Shown: piece by piece, positions 10,928-20,084 of the stretch | How positions within the stretch are numbered: the first letter of the stretch is position 1 | Layout: each line of letters begins with the position of its first letter | From: Helicobacter bilis | Lineage (GTDB): Bacteria > Campylobacterota > Campylobacteria > Campylobacterales > Helicobacteraceae | DNA: 64,000 nucleotides | Direction of reading: 5' to 3' | NCBI RefSeq assembly: GCF_001999985.1 | Contig: NZ_CP019645.1 | Coordinates: forward strand, 1,302,001-1,366,000 | The notes under the pieces: model-generated | The model's input: only the letters and a program-made list of their open reading frames with translations | Databases searched by the model: none | What the model was told of the DNA's origin: nothing | Translations under genes and position numbers: made by a program

Positions 10928-11990
10928 ATGTTTAATGTTTTAATTTGCCTAAAACAATTAGATAATATCAATCTAGCACCTATGTTAGAAAGATTATATA
11001 ATCACGCAAAACCACAACAGATACATATCATAACAAGTAGCAATAACGCAAATCTTATTTTAAATTTATCGCAGAATATACAAGAAAAAATCTATATTTT
11101 TGATGAGGATAAAATCTACAAGAATCTAAGTCTTGAAGTCATTCAAAAGTATATGGAATCCAAAAATGCGGCTATATGGCGAAGCGGCTGGTATTTACAG
11201 CAATTTCTTAAAATGGGATATGCAACTTTTGCGAACTCAAATGATAAAACAAGTAATGCTTTGTTAGACATGGGGGGGGGGGGGTGATTGTTGCCCTATT
11301 TTTACTCCATATTATCTTATTTGGGACGCAGATTGTATTGCTTTAAATGATATGATGTTTTTTCATCATGAAAAATTGCAACAAGAAAAACCAGAAAACC
11401 TTACTACATATTTTGCAAAACACGATTATATTCATAAGCCATATTTTGACACATTAGAGCGACTTCAAATACCCATTTATAAGCAAGATTCTATAAGCAT
11501 TTTAATGCGTGCGGTTGATTTTAGTTTTATTGTGGAACACATGATGATAAATAATTCTATTATGTGTGAGCTTATTTCTCGTATAGAAAAAACACATAAT
11601 AAGTTATTTTTTGAAGCGATTTTAGAAAGCATCGATGAATGCCAACTTAGTGCTTCTGGATTTAGTGAGTTTGAAACATACGGCAATTTTGTAGCTAGTC
11701 AATACGGCAATCAAGCACACTATATTACGCTAAGACAAGATAGAGCAGCAAAATCAATAATAAGCATAAACCCAACACATAAGCAACTAGAATGGTATAG
11801 TAAATACTATGATACATGTTGTATAGAAACTTGGATTGAAGAAAGCTTTATAGGTAAATTAACAAAATATGCAGTATTTAGAAGTATATCACCTTACGCA
11901 TGGCATAAGATTCTAAGTGCTAAAAGAGAACCGAATATTTTTAGAAAAAAGCTAAAAGCAAAATTAAAGAATCTGGTATGCAAAAAGTAA
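10928..11990 (+). CDS. Phase-variable glycosyltransferase-like protein (DUF6492 type), frame-shifted off
   Basis: Two frames make one gene. The first (10928-11287) gives 119 residues and stops right after a G13 run. The second continues from the run to 11990 and lacks its own good start. Removing one G (G12) joins them into about 353 residues. The joined protein has RSGWYLQQFLKMGYA, then YYLIWDADCIALND with a DxD motif, then FSFIVEHMMINN and SGFSEFETYGNFV, a pattern I know from DUF6492 proteins, which are glycosyltransferase-like. With 13 Gs the product lacks the DxD part and should be inactive. It probably adds a sugar to lipopolysaccharide or another surface glycan. Confidence 0.8.
11272..11284 (+). 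repeat. Poly-G tract (13 G) inside the glycosyltransferase gene
   Basis: Thirteen consecutive Gs in an otherwise very AT-rich gene. The tract length sets the frame: 13 gives a stop (TGA) immediately after, 12 or 15 keeps the full frame open. This is the classic slipped-strand contingency arrangement of Helicobacter and Campylobacter. Confidence 0.9.
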
Positions 11991-12154
11991 ATCTCAACCC
12001 CAAAGCAATAGCACCACTCAAACAAATTTAACTTATATGTGATAAGGTAGAATCTATTTTAGACTATTTTTTTGAAAATATTGTTCTCAAAAAATATGGG
12101 CTTTACAAGTATAATTATATTGTATCACACAAAGCGTTTTTTGTGTCCAATTAA
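11978..12154 (+). pseudogene. Possible short decayed ORF in the gap after the glycosyltransferase
   Basis: The gap 11991-12297 has no intact gene. An ATG at 11978, overlapping the end of the previous gene, opens 17 codons to a TAA at 12029, and the same frame then stays open for another 40 codons to 12154. The translated second part (ICDKVESILDYFF and so on) has a protein-like composition. It could be the remnant of another glycan gene. Support is weak. The rest of the gap shows only AT-rich sequence. Confidence 0.25.
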
Positions 12155-12297
12155 GATTCCATTGTATAAGCACTTAAGTTTTTAAAACTCATCGCAGTAT
12201 GGAAAATAATTCTTGCGTTTCTTTGACGAGAGTGAGTCGGTGGACATTGCCTTTATGAATCCACCTTAGCTACCACAATATATTTGAGAATCTACAT

Positions 12298-12846
12298 TTA
12301 TTTATCACTCATTGCCCACATCACAACCGCACCTTGCATTTCATTTTCATAATCTTCTTGTATCTCAACAAAGGGGAGTTTATATTGTTTGCATTGCGCT
12401 TTTAACGCACTATGCTCTTTTATAAGCTGCTCTTTACTAGCCACATAAGATTCCTTGCGTTTTTCTATGGTATTTTCTTTGAGTTTTATTGTGTGATAAT
12501 GTTTTAAAATATATTGCTTTGAAAAGATAAGAAAAAGCACTTTTATAGATGCAAAGGGCTTAGAATCTAGCAAGTTTCGCACATGTTTGGGCTCTAAACT
12601 TACGCCCTCTAGTATGAGATTTTGCTCATTTTCTATGCAAGTTTCAATAATGCCAACTACGATATTCCATAAAAATGCGGTGATTTTAGAATCTTCCTCC
12701 ACACTAAAAGGTGGATTTTCTAGTCCTTTTATAAAGCCCATTTTTAAATGATCTAAACTCATATAAGGATAATGATAGATTTCAAGCAACCTTTGTGCCA
12801 AAAGCATTTTGCCTGTATAGCTTTCCCCACCGATTAGAATTATCAT
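12298..12846 (-). CDS. P-loop kinase-like protein
   Basis: 182 residues beginning MIILIGGESYTGKMLLAQRLL, a Walker A loop (GGESYTGK) at the extreme N terminus as in small nucleotide or 2-phosphoglycerate kinase-like proteins. Residues 95-102 (NLILEGVS) look like the Walker B or substrate strand. A Lys/Glu-rich helical lid follows (KLKENTIEKRKESYVASKEQL). The substrate cannot be told from sequence. It is divergent from crcB, with only 4 bp between the first codons of the two longest frames. Confidence 0.6.
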   Translation of the reverse strand: MIILIGGESYTGKMLLAQRLLEIYHYPYMSLDHLKMGFIKGLENPPFSVEEDSKITAFLWNIVVGIIETCIENEQNLILEGVSLEPKHVRNLLDSKPFASIKVLFLIFSKQYILKHYHTIKLKENTIEKRKESYVASKEQLIKEHSALKAQCKQYKLPFVEIQEDYENEMQGAVVMWAMSDK

Positions 12847-12916
12847 AGTTTTGCCTTTCTGTTTTTTGCATATTTTCTTGCATTATAGTATGAAAATTTC
12901 TCACAAAAGGACACAA

Positions 12917-13290
12917 ATGCTAACCAAACTCGCACTTATCAGCCTAGGTGGTGGTATAGGGGTGGCGTTACGCTTTTATATAGGCTATAGTGTTGTATCT
13001 ATTTTGCCAAGTCAATATCTGCATTATAGTTTCATAGCGACATTTTGTATCAATATGTTGGCGTGTTTTGGCATAGGGCTATGTGTGGCGATGATAAAGG
13101 GGCAAGATTCACTCTTATTTGTGTTTCTTACTATCGGTTTGCTTGGGGGATTTAGCACATTTTTACCTTTAGCCTAGAAGTGCTAAAACTCCTGCAAAAT
13201 CATTGTATCCTTACCGCAATGCTTTATATGCTACTCTCCAATGTATGTGGAATCTTATGCGTGTATTTAGGCTATGTGTTTAAGGGCTAG
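12917..13290 (+). pseudogene. crcB: Fluoride ion channel CrcB, single-base frameshift
   Basis: The N-terminal part (GGGIGVALRFYIGY, then GLLGGFSTF) is typical CrcB/Fluc, which exports fluoride as a dual-topology dimer. The frame ends at 13177 after GGFSTFLPLA. One extra base around 13160-13166 would restore the family motif GGFSTFSTFSLEVL and continue through two more helices to the TAG at 13288-13290, giving the normal size of about 125 residues. The start is ATG at 12917, with AAAGG 6 bp upstream, not the longer frame from 12851. The lesion removes the last helices. It is either a real mutation or a one-base sequence error. Confidence 0.85.
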
Positions 13291-13417
13291 ATTCTACAAA
13301 GATTTAAGATTCTAGCCTTTCACATACTTTTGCAAATGTGTTTATACTTGCTTATATTGCTTTGGATTTGCATCAAAGCAAACTTCACTCAAACATCTCT
13401 TTTAAAGCATTAAGCAA

Positions 13418-14246
13418 TTATCTTTTCAAAGTTGTGCCGATTTCTCTTTCATTGAGCCATTTTATCGTGTCTGGATTGGCGTGATCAAGCATTCTATGCG
13501 GTGTGTCAAGCTTGGCTATCTTAAGCAAATCCGCTCTATCTAACGAAAAATCAAAAATATTAAAATTTTCTCTCATATGGGCTATATTTTTACTAGCTGG
13601 TATGGTTACAATGCCTCTTTGGACTATCCATCTTAGAATCACTTGTGCGGGAGTTTTGTTGTGTTTGCTGCCTATTTCACACAAGGTTTTATCCTGCAAT
13701 ATATTATCTCGTGCTTGTTTTAGAGGACTCCACGCTTCCATTTGCACTCCAAGTTTTTGGCAAAATCGCTGGGCTTGTATCTGCTGAAAATGCGGGTGGC
13801 ACTCTATTTGATTTACAGCGGGGGTGATTTCAAAATTTTGCACAAAATCCATTAGTCTAGCATTGCTAAAGTTACTCACGCCAATAGCCCTAACTCTCTT
13901 TTGCTTATAAAGCTTACTCATCGCCCTATACGCACCATAAGTATCATTTATAGGCTGGTGGATAAGATATAAATCCGCATAATCAATTTGCAATTTCTTT
14001 AAGCTTTCATTATAGGCTTTTCCTGCCTTATCCTCTGTCGCATAGGCTTTAAAAAGCTTAGAAGTGATAAAAAGCTCTTCCCTTTTAATCCCGCTAGATT
14101 TAACCGCTTACCCCCACGCTAGATTCATTGCCATAACTTTGTGCGGTATCAAAAAGTCTAAATCCCACTTCTAATGCTTGTTCTACATATTTTTGTGTTT
14201 CTTTTTGATTGCCTAATTTGAGTGTGCCAAACCCAAGAATTGGCAT
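13418..14246 (-). pseudogene. Aldo/keto reductase, frameshifted
   Basis: The main open frame (13418-13993) gives LYLIHQP, GVSNFSNARLMDF and IPASKNIAHMRENF, all typical of the AKR family of NADPH-dependent oxidoreductases. Upstream DNA to an ATG at 14246 encodes the missing N terminus: MPILGFGTLKL, then FRLFDTAQSYGNESSVG with the catalytic Asp and Tyr. After that a one-base shift near 14103-14112 meets a TAA; the other frame resumes with AVKSSGIKREELFITSKLF. Even upstream of 14246 the frame encodes AKR-like LNNGI without an ATG, so the 5' end may also be damaged. Confidence 0.8.
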
Positions 14247-14288
14247 AAAGATTCCATTGTTTAGATTCCATATTAGGTGTGTATAATA

Positions 14289-15641
14289 TCACTTACCAAC
14301 GCAAAATTGTGAAAACATAGAATCTAGCATATCTTCTACATCATAGGGCTTTGTCATAGAGCCTAGTGATTGCAAACTCTGGTGTAATTCAAAACTTGCA
14401 AGTTCTAGTGATCCACTTATCAGCAATTCCTTTGCAATGCTAAGATTTTTGCACGCAGATTCTAAAAGATTGCTTTGTGTGGCATTTGTCAGCACAAAGG
14501 TATTATTATCAATCTCCATAGTTAAAAAGTTGGCAATTTTCTCTTTTAATAGTCTTGCATTATTCTCATCTTTTGTATTTAGAGTGATTGTTTGAAAGGG
14601 TGTAAAATCATGGGTATTTTGCTTAGCTAAATCATTTTTATTTAGCACGATTAAAACAGACTTATTACTGCATTCGCTTTTTAAAAAGTCTAGTATTTCG
14701 AAATCTTCCTTACTCATAGGTTTTGAAATATCAAATACACAAAGGATTATCTCACTCTCTCTTGCACTCTTCATGCTTTTTTCTATCCCCTGCATTTCAA
14801 TAGAATCTGTGCTTGTGTGTATGCCGGCAGTATCAGTGAGTGAGACTAGATTCCCACAAATATCAAGCATGGCTGTAATGGTATCCCTTGTCGTCCCAGC
14901 TATATCGCTTACAATCGCCCTATCTTGCATTAATAAGAGATTAAGCAAAGAGCTTTTACCAACATTTGGTTTTCCTATGATACAAAGCTTTATATCTTGC
15001 AACTTTTGATAATGCCTGCTTGAATCAAGTATAGCTTGGAATCTCGCTTGTATTGAAAGCAGGGTAGAAACGCTTTTAGATAATATATCTTTGTCTAAGT
15101 CCTCTTCACTATAATCGATATTCACTTCAATTTGTGCGATAATGTTTAATATCTCTTGCCGCACAGATTCTAACATTTCACTTAGTTTGCCATCCATATT
15201 TCTTGTTAAAAGCTTTGTTAGGTTTGTATTTGTGTTGTTTATTAGGGCAAGTGTTGCTTCCAACTCTACTAAATCAAGCTTATTATTACGCAATGCTCGC
15301 ATACTAAATTCACCAGCTTTAGCCAAAGTCGCACCAAAGGCTAAACATGCTTTCAGAATCTCATTTGCCACTAAAATGCCGCCATGACTTTGAAACTCCA
15401 CAATGTCTTCACCTGTAAAACTTTTTGGGGATTTAAAATAAATCACAATGGCTTTATCTAACATTTCGCCTTTTTCATTATAGATTCTATGAAGTGTGGC
15501 TTTTCTGGGGATTAATAGATTTTCTAAAGCATCTTTTTTAAGCAATTTTGAAGCAATATGCAAGGCTTCATCTCCGCTAAGGCGGATAATGCTAATAGCA
15601 CTTTTTGCAAGCGCACTAGATATAGCTACAATTGTATTCAT
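14289..15641 (-). CDS. mnmE: tRNA modification GTPase MnmE
   Basis: 450 residues. With MnmG it installs the carboxymethylaminomethyl group on wobble uridine of certain tRNAs. An N-terminal folate-binding domain is followed by a GTPase domain with GKPNVGKSS (about residue 220), DIAGTTRDT, DTAGI and NKND. The C-terminal end is FCVGK, carrying the conserved C-x-G-K. The start overlaps the jag stop by one base (TAATG), so the two are translationally coupled. The order jag-mnmE matches H. pylori. Confidence 0.95.
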   Translation of the reverse strand: MNTIVAISSALAKSAISIIRLSGDEALHIASKLLKKDALENLLIPRKATLHRIYNEKGEMLDKAIVIYFKSPKSFTGEDIVEFQSHGGILVANEILKACLAFGATLAKAGEFSMRALRNNKLDLVELEATLALINNTNTNLTKLLTRNMDGKLSEMLESVRQEILNIIAQIEVNIDYSEEDLDKDILSKSVSTLLSIQARFQAILDSSRHYQKLQDIKLCIIGKPNVGKSSLLNLLLMQDRAIVSDIAGTTRDTITAMLDICGNLVSLTDTAGIHTSTDSIEMQGIEKSMKSARESEIILCVFDISKPMSKEDFEILDFLKSECSNKSVLIVLNKNDLAKQNTHDFTPFQTITLNTKDENNARLLKEKIANFLTMEIDNNTFVLTNATQSNLLESACKNLSIAKELLISGSLELASFELHQSLQSLGSMTKPYDVEDMLDSMFSQFCVGK

Positions 15642-16990
15642 TAATATTTAGGAAGATTCCCAAAGCCATGTATATTGTTTCGCATATTATTGTTGCTTAT
15701 AAATTCGCTAATGCTGATATATTTTTCCCCATCGGCATTTTCTCTAAAAACAATATATTTATTTGGCAGGGCATCGCGTAACATTTTTAATGCAATGTGT
15801 GTTAGGACACCATCTAGTGGCTTTGTCTGTGCTTTACCATTTACTTTTGCACTCTCAATGATAGGACCAAGATAAGCTCTCATCATCTCTTCTTGATTCT
15901 TTAGAAATTGTGCTATCTCAAGTCGCACACCTAAACCATAACAAGTATGAATCCAGTTAAAAAGCAAATAGCTAAGAGACTTGTAACGATAGCCTTTCTG
16001 CCCGATAAGTAAAGCTGCATCAAGCCCATCAATAAGAATGAAAAGCGTATGATCATCATAAGGTTCTACATGGATTTTATTAAGCTTTAGTGGCAAGTAA
16101 GAAAGCAGTTCAGTAAGCTCATCTTGGACTTCTTTACAAATAGATTCTATATCCTTTTTTTGCTCTGCATTACTTTGTGTGCTATCCTGCCACGCTACAT
16201 TAGAATCTTTATCATAAAATGTAGAATCAAAATCGCCTTGCACCCTCTCATCAATAGACTTTTTATGTGGTATGGAAGTATTTTGCTTTATTTCTTTTGT
16301 GTTTGCATGAGTTTGTGTGGGCTTAGAATCTGTTATGCTAGATTCTGCTGCTTTGGTGTCTGTCGTTTTGGGTTTTGTTATTTGAGATTCTAATATTTGG
16401 CTTTCTCTTGTTTTAAACTCTTGGGCTTTACTCTCTTGTGGTCCTTTATTTAGCGTGTCGGCTTTAAACTCATTTGCATAAGATTTAGTGTTATTGTCTT
16501 TATTTGTCTGTAAATCTTTGGCTATGAAAGTGTGCTTTGTCGGTGTTTCATCACTTTCATCACTATCTTTACTTTCTTTACTTGTGTATTCTTTGGCATT
16601 CAAGTCTGTTTGATTATTGCTTTCCATGTTTTCAATATGTTTATTATTTGATAAGCTATTGTCGCTAGTATTGATTTTAGAATCTTTAGAATCTATTGCA
16701 GAAATTGTTGCAGAAGATTCTTTTGTGTCTTGTGTTGTTTCGGTGTTGAGTGAAGTTGTGCTATTCATACTATCTATATTTGTTTCAAGTGGCTTTGTAG
16801 ATTCTGTATTTGCGGTATTGATATTATGTTTTTTTGTGGCAACGATGATTGCTTCTTTTTTCAAGAATCCTAGAAATCCACTACTTGGATTCTGAATAAC
16901 TTCATATTCTATTTGTGTCAATGAGCAGTCAAAATGCTTTGTAGCTTCTATCAATGCAGCATCAAGCGTGTTTGCACTAAATCTTTTCAT
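15641..16990 (-). CDS. jag: Jag/KhpB-type RNA-binding protein with very long linker
   Basis: 449 residues. An N-terminal Jag domain (1-52, KRFSANTLDAALIEATKHF and GFLGFLKKE) and a C-terminal RNA-binding part (about 285-449) with the KH loop LIGQKGYRYKSL are clear. Between them lies about 210 residues of Ser/Thr/Lys/Asp/Asn/Glu low complexity, much longer than in most homologues. Bases 16141-16805 hold nine AGATTCT/AGAATCT words. No classic R3H signature is seen in the last 80 residues. Jag proteins act with YidC-linked envelope functions and bind RNA. The gene sits between yidC and mnmE, as in H. pylori. Confidence 0.9.
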   Translation of the reverse strand: MKRFSANTLDAALIEATKHFDCSLTQIEYEVIQNPSSGFLGFLKKEAIIVATKKHNINTANTESTKPLETNIDSMNSTTSLNTETTQDTKESSATISAIDSKDSKINTSDNSLSNNKHIENMESNNQTDLNAKEYTSKESKDSDESDETPTKHTFIAKDLQTNKDNNTKSYANEFKADTLNKGPQESKAQEFKTRESQILESQITKPKTTDTKAAESSITDSKPTQTHANTKEIKQNTSIPHKKSIDERVQGDFDSTFYDKDSNVAWQDSTQSNAEQKKDIESICKEVQDELTELLSYLPLKLNKIHVEPYDDHTLFILIDGLDAALLIGQKGYRYKSLSYLLFNWIHTCYGLGVRLEIAQFLKNQEEMMRAYLGPIIESAKVNGKAQTKPLDGVLTHIALKMLRDALPNKYIVFRENADGEKYISISEFISNNNMRNNIHGFGNLPKY

Positions 16991-17038
16991 TTATAAATTC
17001 CTTAATATTTGTTATTTCATTTACCATATTGTAACATA

Positions 17039-18772
17039 TTATTGCCTATTTTTTGTTTTATGTGTATGTTTTTTGTGGGTATGCTCTTCAATCTCTTTTT
17101 GCCTTTTAGATTCTAGCATTTTATTAATAGCAAGTTGCTGGATAATAGAAATAAGGTTATTAATCGTCCAATAAAGTATAAGCCCTGCTGGAAAGGTGAT
17201 TAAAAAGAATGTAAAAATAACAGGTAGCCATTTAAACACTTTTTCTTGCATAGGGTCTGTAAAGGTTGTGGGCGTAAGGGCTTGTTGTAAATACATAGAA
17301 AGTCCCATAAGCAAAGGCAATACAAAATAAGGATCCATAACACTTAAGTCGTGTATCCACCACATAAGCGGTGCGTTTTTAAGCTCAACTGCATTATACA
17401 AAACGCGATAAATAGCAAAAAACACAGGGATTTGTAATACAAGTGGCAAACAGCCACCAAGCGGATTTGCACCATGTTTTTTATAAAGCTCCATCATTGA
17501 AGCTTGCAATTTCTGTGGATCGCCTTTATATTTTGCTTGTAAGTCTTTCATTTTGGGGGCTAATTCTTTTAGCTTTTGCATACCCACCATGCCCTTAAAG
17601 CTTAATGGGAATAGGATAATGCGTATAATGATTGTCAAAACGATGATGGCAACGCCCCAATTTCCAATATACTGATATAAGAAATCAAGCAATGCAAAGA
17701 TGTATTTCGCAAAGAAAGTGATTCTGCCATATTCTACAACGCTTGTTAAATGCGGATTAATAGATTCTAAAACCCTATAATCTTTTGGTCCTATATAGCC
17801 ATGCAATACTTCATTAGCACTGCTTACATTAATGAAAGGGGTGGGCAGTCCCTTGCTAAAAGCACCAATGCTAAGTGAAAGCGGCTTATCAATATTAAAT
17901 AAAAGGCTTGTATAATATCTATCTACACTTGCTACATAGAGTGCATCATCAAAGTTTTCTCCCTCATTTTTTGCGTCTCCATCTTCTATTTTTTCAATCG
18001 AGCCATTATTTTTTTGCAATACTACGCCGTGGAATACATAGCTTTCAGAATCTGCATTTGGACGCATACCATTGCTGATTAGATATTGTGTCTGTTTGCT
18101 TAATTCTATTTGGACTTTATAGGTCATATTTGGTTCAATAGTGATAATCTTCTTTACCACTAAATCACCTAAATCCTGCGTTAAAGTAAGCGTTTCTGCT
18201 TTATCTGTAAGCACGATATGCGATCTGTCTGTGCTATATTTTATCTCACTTGATTTTTTTCTATAATTCTCATCAGTAAAAATCATTTGCAATGGATAAA
18301 GCGGCACATTATCTGCTAATAAAGGCAGTCTATCAAGCTTTTTATTCTCACCGCTCACCATACCAAAAAGTCGCCCAATATGTGTAAAAATGCCCTCTTG
18401 ATGTGGCTGGGTGTATTTATCCGCCTTGAGATACACCTGCGTAATTGCACCTGATGTATCAATATCCATATCAAAATCTTGTGATTCTATACGCACGAGA
18501 TTTTCTTTTATTTGTGGCACAGAAGTAGGAATGCCTTTCATAGTATTACTAGCGTTTGTTGATGAAGGCGGTGCAATTATATTTGCATTTGTATTCATCG
18601 CACTTTGTGGGATCACCTCATTTTCACTTTTAACACTAGAATCTGTTACTTGATTTGCTGCTTGTGGCTCTTTTATCGGTGGCTCTGGTGCAAAAAACTT
18701 TGACCATATCACAATAACTGCAAATGAAATGGCAACCGCTAAAATCAGCCTTAAATTACTTTGTTTATCCAC
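17039..18772 (-). CDS. yidC: Membrane protein insertase YidC
   Basis: 577 residues. An N-terminal membrane anchor (8-27) is followed by a polar region, a large periplasmic beta domain (about 90-350), then the conserved insertase core with GNWGVAIIVLTIIIRIILFPL carrying the functional arginine, a cytoplasmic loop (KMKDLQAKYKGDPQKLQ) and GGCLPLVLQIPVFFAIYRV. The tail is His/Lys-rich. YidC inserts inner membrane proteins alone or with Sec. It lies 17 bp after yidD and 48 bp before jag. Confidence 0.96.
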   Translation of the reverse strand: MDKQSNLRLILAVAISFAVIVIWSKFFAPEPPIKEPQAANQVTDSSVKSENEVIPQSAMNTNANIIAPPSSTNASNTMKGIPTSVPQIKENLVRIESQDFDMDIDTSGAITQVYLKADKYTQPHQEGIFTHIGRLFGMVSGENKKLDRLPLLADNVPLYPLQMIFTDENYRKKSSEIKYSTDRSHIVLTDKAETLTLTQDLGDLVVKKIITIEPNMTYKVQIELSKQTQYLISNGMRPNADSESYVFHGVVLQKNNGSIEKIEDGDAKNEGENFDDALYVASVDRYYTSLLFNIDKPLSLSIGAFSKGLPTPFINVSSANEVLHGYIGPKDYRVLESINPHLTSVVEYGRITFFAKYIFALLDFLYQYIGNWGVAIIVLTIIIRIILFPLSFKGMVGMQKLKELAPKMKDLQAKYKGDPQKLQASMMELYKKHGANPLGGCLPLVLQIPVFFAIYRVLYNAVELKNAPLMWWIHDLSVMDPYFVLPLLMGLSMYLQQALTPTTFTDPMQEKVFKWLPVIFTFFLITFPAGLILYWTINNLISIIQQLAINKMLESKRQKEIEEHTHKKHTHKTKNRQ

Positions 18773-18789
18773 TAAAAACCCTTAATATT

Positions 18790-19143
18790 TTATAAATGAA
18801 TCGAAATTATATAAAATTTTTTCAATTTAAGCAAACAAGAATGTGAATCTACAAAAAAATATGTCGTTTTTGGTATAGATTTGATATAAGGTTTTGCTAA
18901 ACTAGTTTGATACAATTTTATATTTTCAAATGTCCTTTGGCTTAGATATACGCTTGGAAAATCAAACCCACCATGAAAAAAAGGATTACAACGAAAGATT
19001 CTTAAAAGAATCTTTACATTCGCAATAAAAACATTATCAAATCGCAAAAGTAATAAAGCATACGAAGAACACGATGGATAAAAACGACAATTAGCCCCAA
19101 GCAAAGGCGAAATAGCATATCGATAGAATCTTACTAAATACAT
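18790..19143 (-). CDS. yidD: Membrane protein insertion efficiency factor YidD
   Basis: 117 residues from the ATG at 19143. The family core is present: LVRFYRYAISPLLGANCRFYPSCSSYA and later CNPFFHGGFDFP. A much longer frame opens at 19317, but it would overlap the upstream ABC permease and the family normally begins just before LVRFYR. No strong ribosome-binding site is visible. The C-terminal 40 residues after the core are extra compared with minimal YidD and end in lysine- and hydrophobic-rich sequence. The usual upstream neighbours rpmH and rnpA are absent here. Confidence 0.85.
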   Translation of the reverse strand: MYLVRFYRYAISPLLGANCRFYPSCSSYALLLLRFDNVFIANVKILLRIFRCNPFFHGGFDFPSVYLSQRTFENIKLYQTSLAKPYIKSIPKTTYFFVDSHSCLLKLKKFYIISIHL

Positions 19144-19183
19144 GGCTATTGTATTTAGGCTTTTTTGTTTATTTAAGCAAGGA

Positions 19184-19849
19184 TTATTGCGTGATAAATT
19201 TTTTCTCAAGATAGTTTCCAATATAAGAAAATGGATAGCAAAGCATAAAGTAAATAAGCAGTATCGCACCATACACGATGAAATTAACACTTGTATCATG
19301 TCGCCCAACAACCTCAATCAACTGCTGCCCTACTTTTAAAAGCTCCACAACGCCAATAAGTGGCAAAAGCGAAGTGGTTTTAATGATTCTGCCAAAGAGA
19401 TTTATGCTTGAGGGCATAAGAGCTTTTAGGGCTTGAGGGATAATTATGTAATATTCAATCTGCCATGTGCTAAAACCTAAAGCAAGAGCAGATTCTCTTT
19501 GGTGCTTTGGTATATTAAGAATACTTGCTCGGACTAAATCACCCATCTCAGCAATCCCCCACATACTAAAAACAATAATCCCACAAGTAATCGCACTGAT
19601 ATGTAAGTCAAAGCTACTAGGTATGCCATAATAGATAATAAAAAGCCATGCAATAAGCGGCACAATCCGCACAGATTCTAAAAAGAATCTACAAATATAC
19701 TGCATAATCTTACTTTTTACAATCATAAGTCGCCCCATAATAAGCCCACCAACAACTGAAAAAATAATGCTAATCAATGCTACAAATAGCAAAACACCAA
19801 CGCCATCTAAAACCCGCCATAGTGTTGTTAGACTAAAGAGTTCTCCCAC
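19184..19849 (-). CDS. Amino-acid ABC transporter permease (His/Glu/Gln type)
   Basis: 221 residues with five or so membrane helices and the EAA-type loop GDLVRASILNIPKHQRESALALGFSTWQIEYYIIIPQA, diagnostic of polar amino-acid permeases of the GlnP/HisM family. LESVRIVPLIAWLF is the usual first-loop signature. No ATPase, binding protein or second permease is adjacent, so it must work with subunits encoded elsewhere. Its stop lies 41 bp before the yidD start, so it may share a transcript with the yidD operon. Confidence 0.85.
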   Translation of the reverse strand: MGELFSLTTLWRVLDGVGVLLFVALISIIFSVVGGLIMGRLMIVKSKIMQYICRFFLESVRIVPLIAWLFIIYYGIPSSFDLHISAITCGIIVFSMWGIAEMGDLVRASILNIPKHQRESALALGFSTWQIEYYIIIPQALKALMPSSINLFGRIIKTTSLLPLIGVVELLKVGQQLIEVVGRHDTSVNFIVYGAILLIYFMLCYPFSYIGNYLEKKFITQ

Positions 19850-20084
19850 TTTATGCCTTTATATTTTTTAATTTAATATTAATTGAAACATGCAATTATA
19901 ACAGATTTTATATCCCTTAATCCATAATAGTAAATATGAAGAAAAATGAAATACATGTTATATGTGAAAATATGAATCTATCAAGTAATTTAGTTTCTAT
20001 AAACCTTTGCCTGAATAGCTAAAAAGCCTAGATTAAAAGTCTTTTGTGTGTTTTGATGTAAAGATTCTATATCAATAAAAACTC

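Noticed and set aside
19144..19317. N-terminal extension of YidD to 19317
   Set aside because: It would overlap the ABC permease and does not match the family's start.
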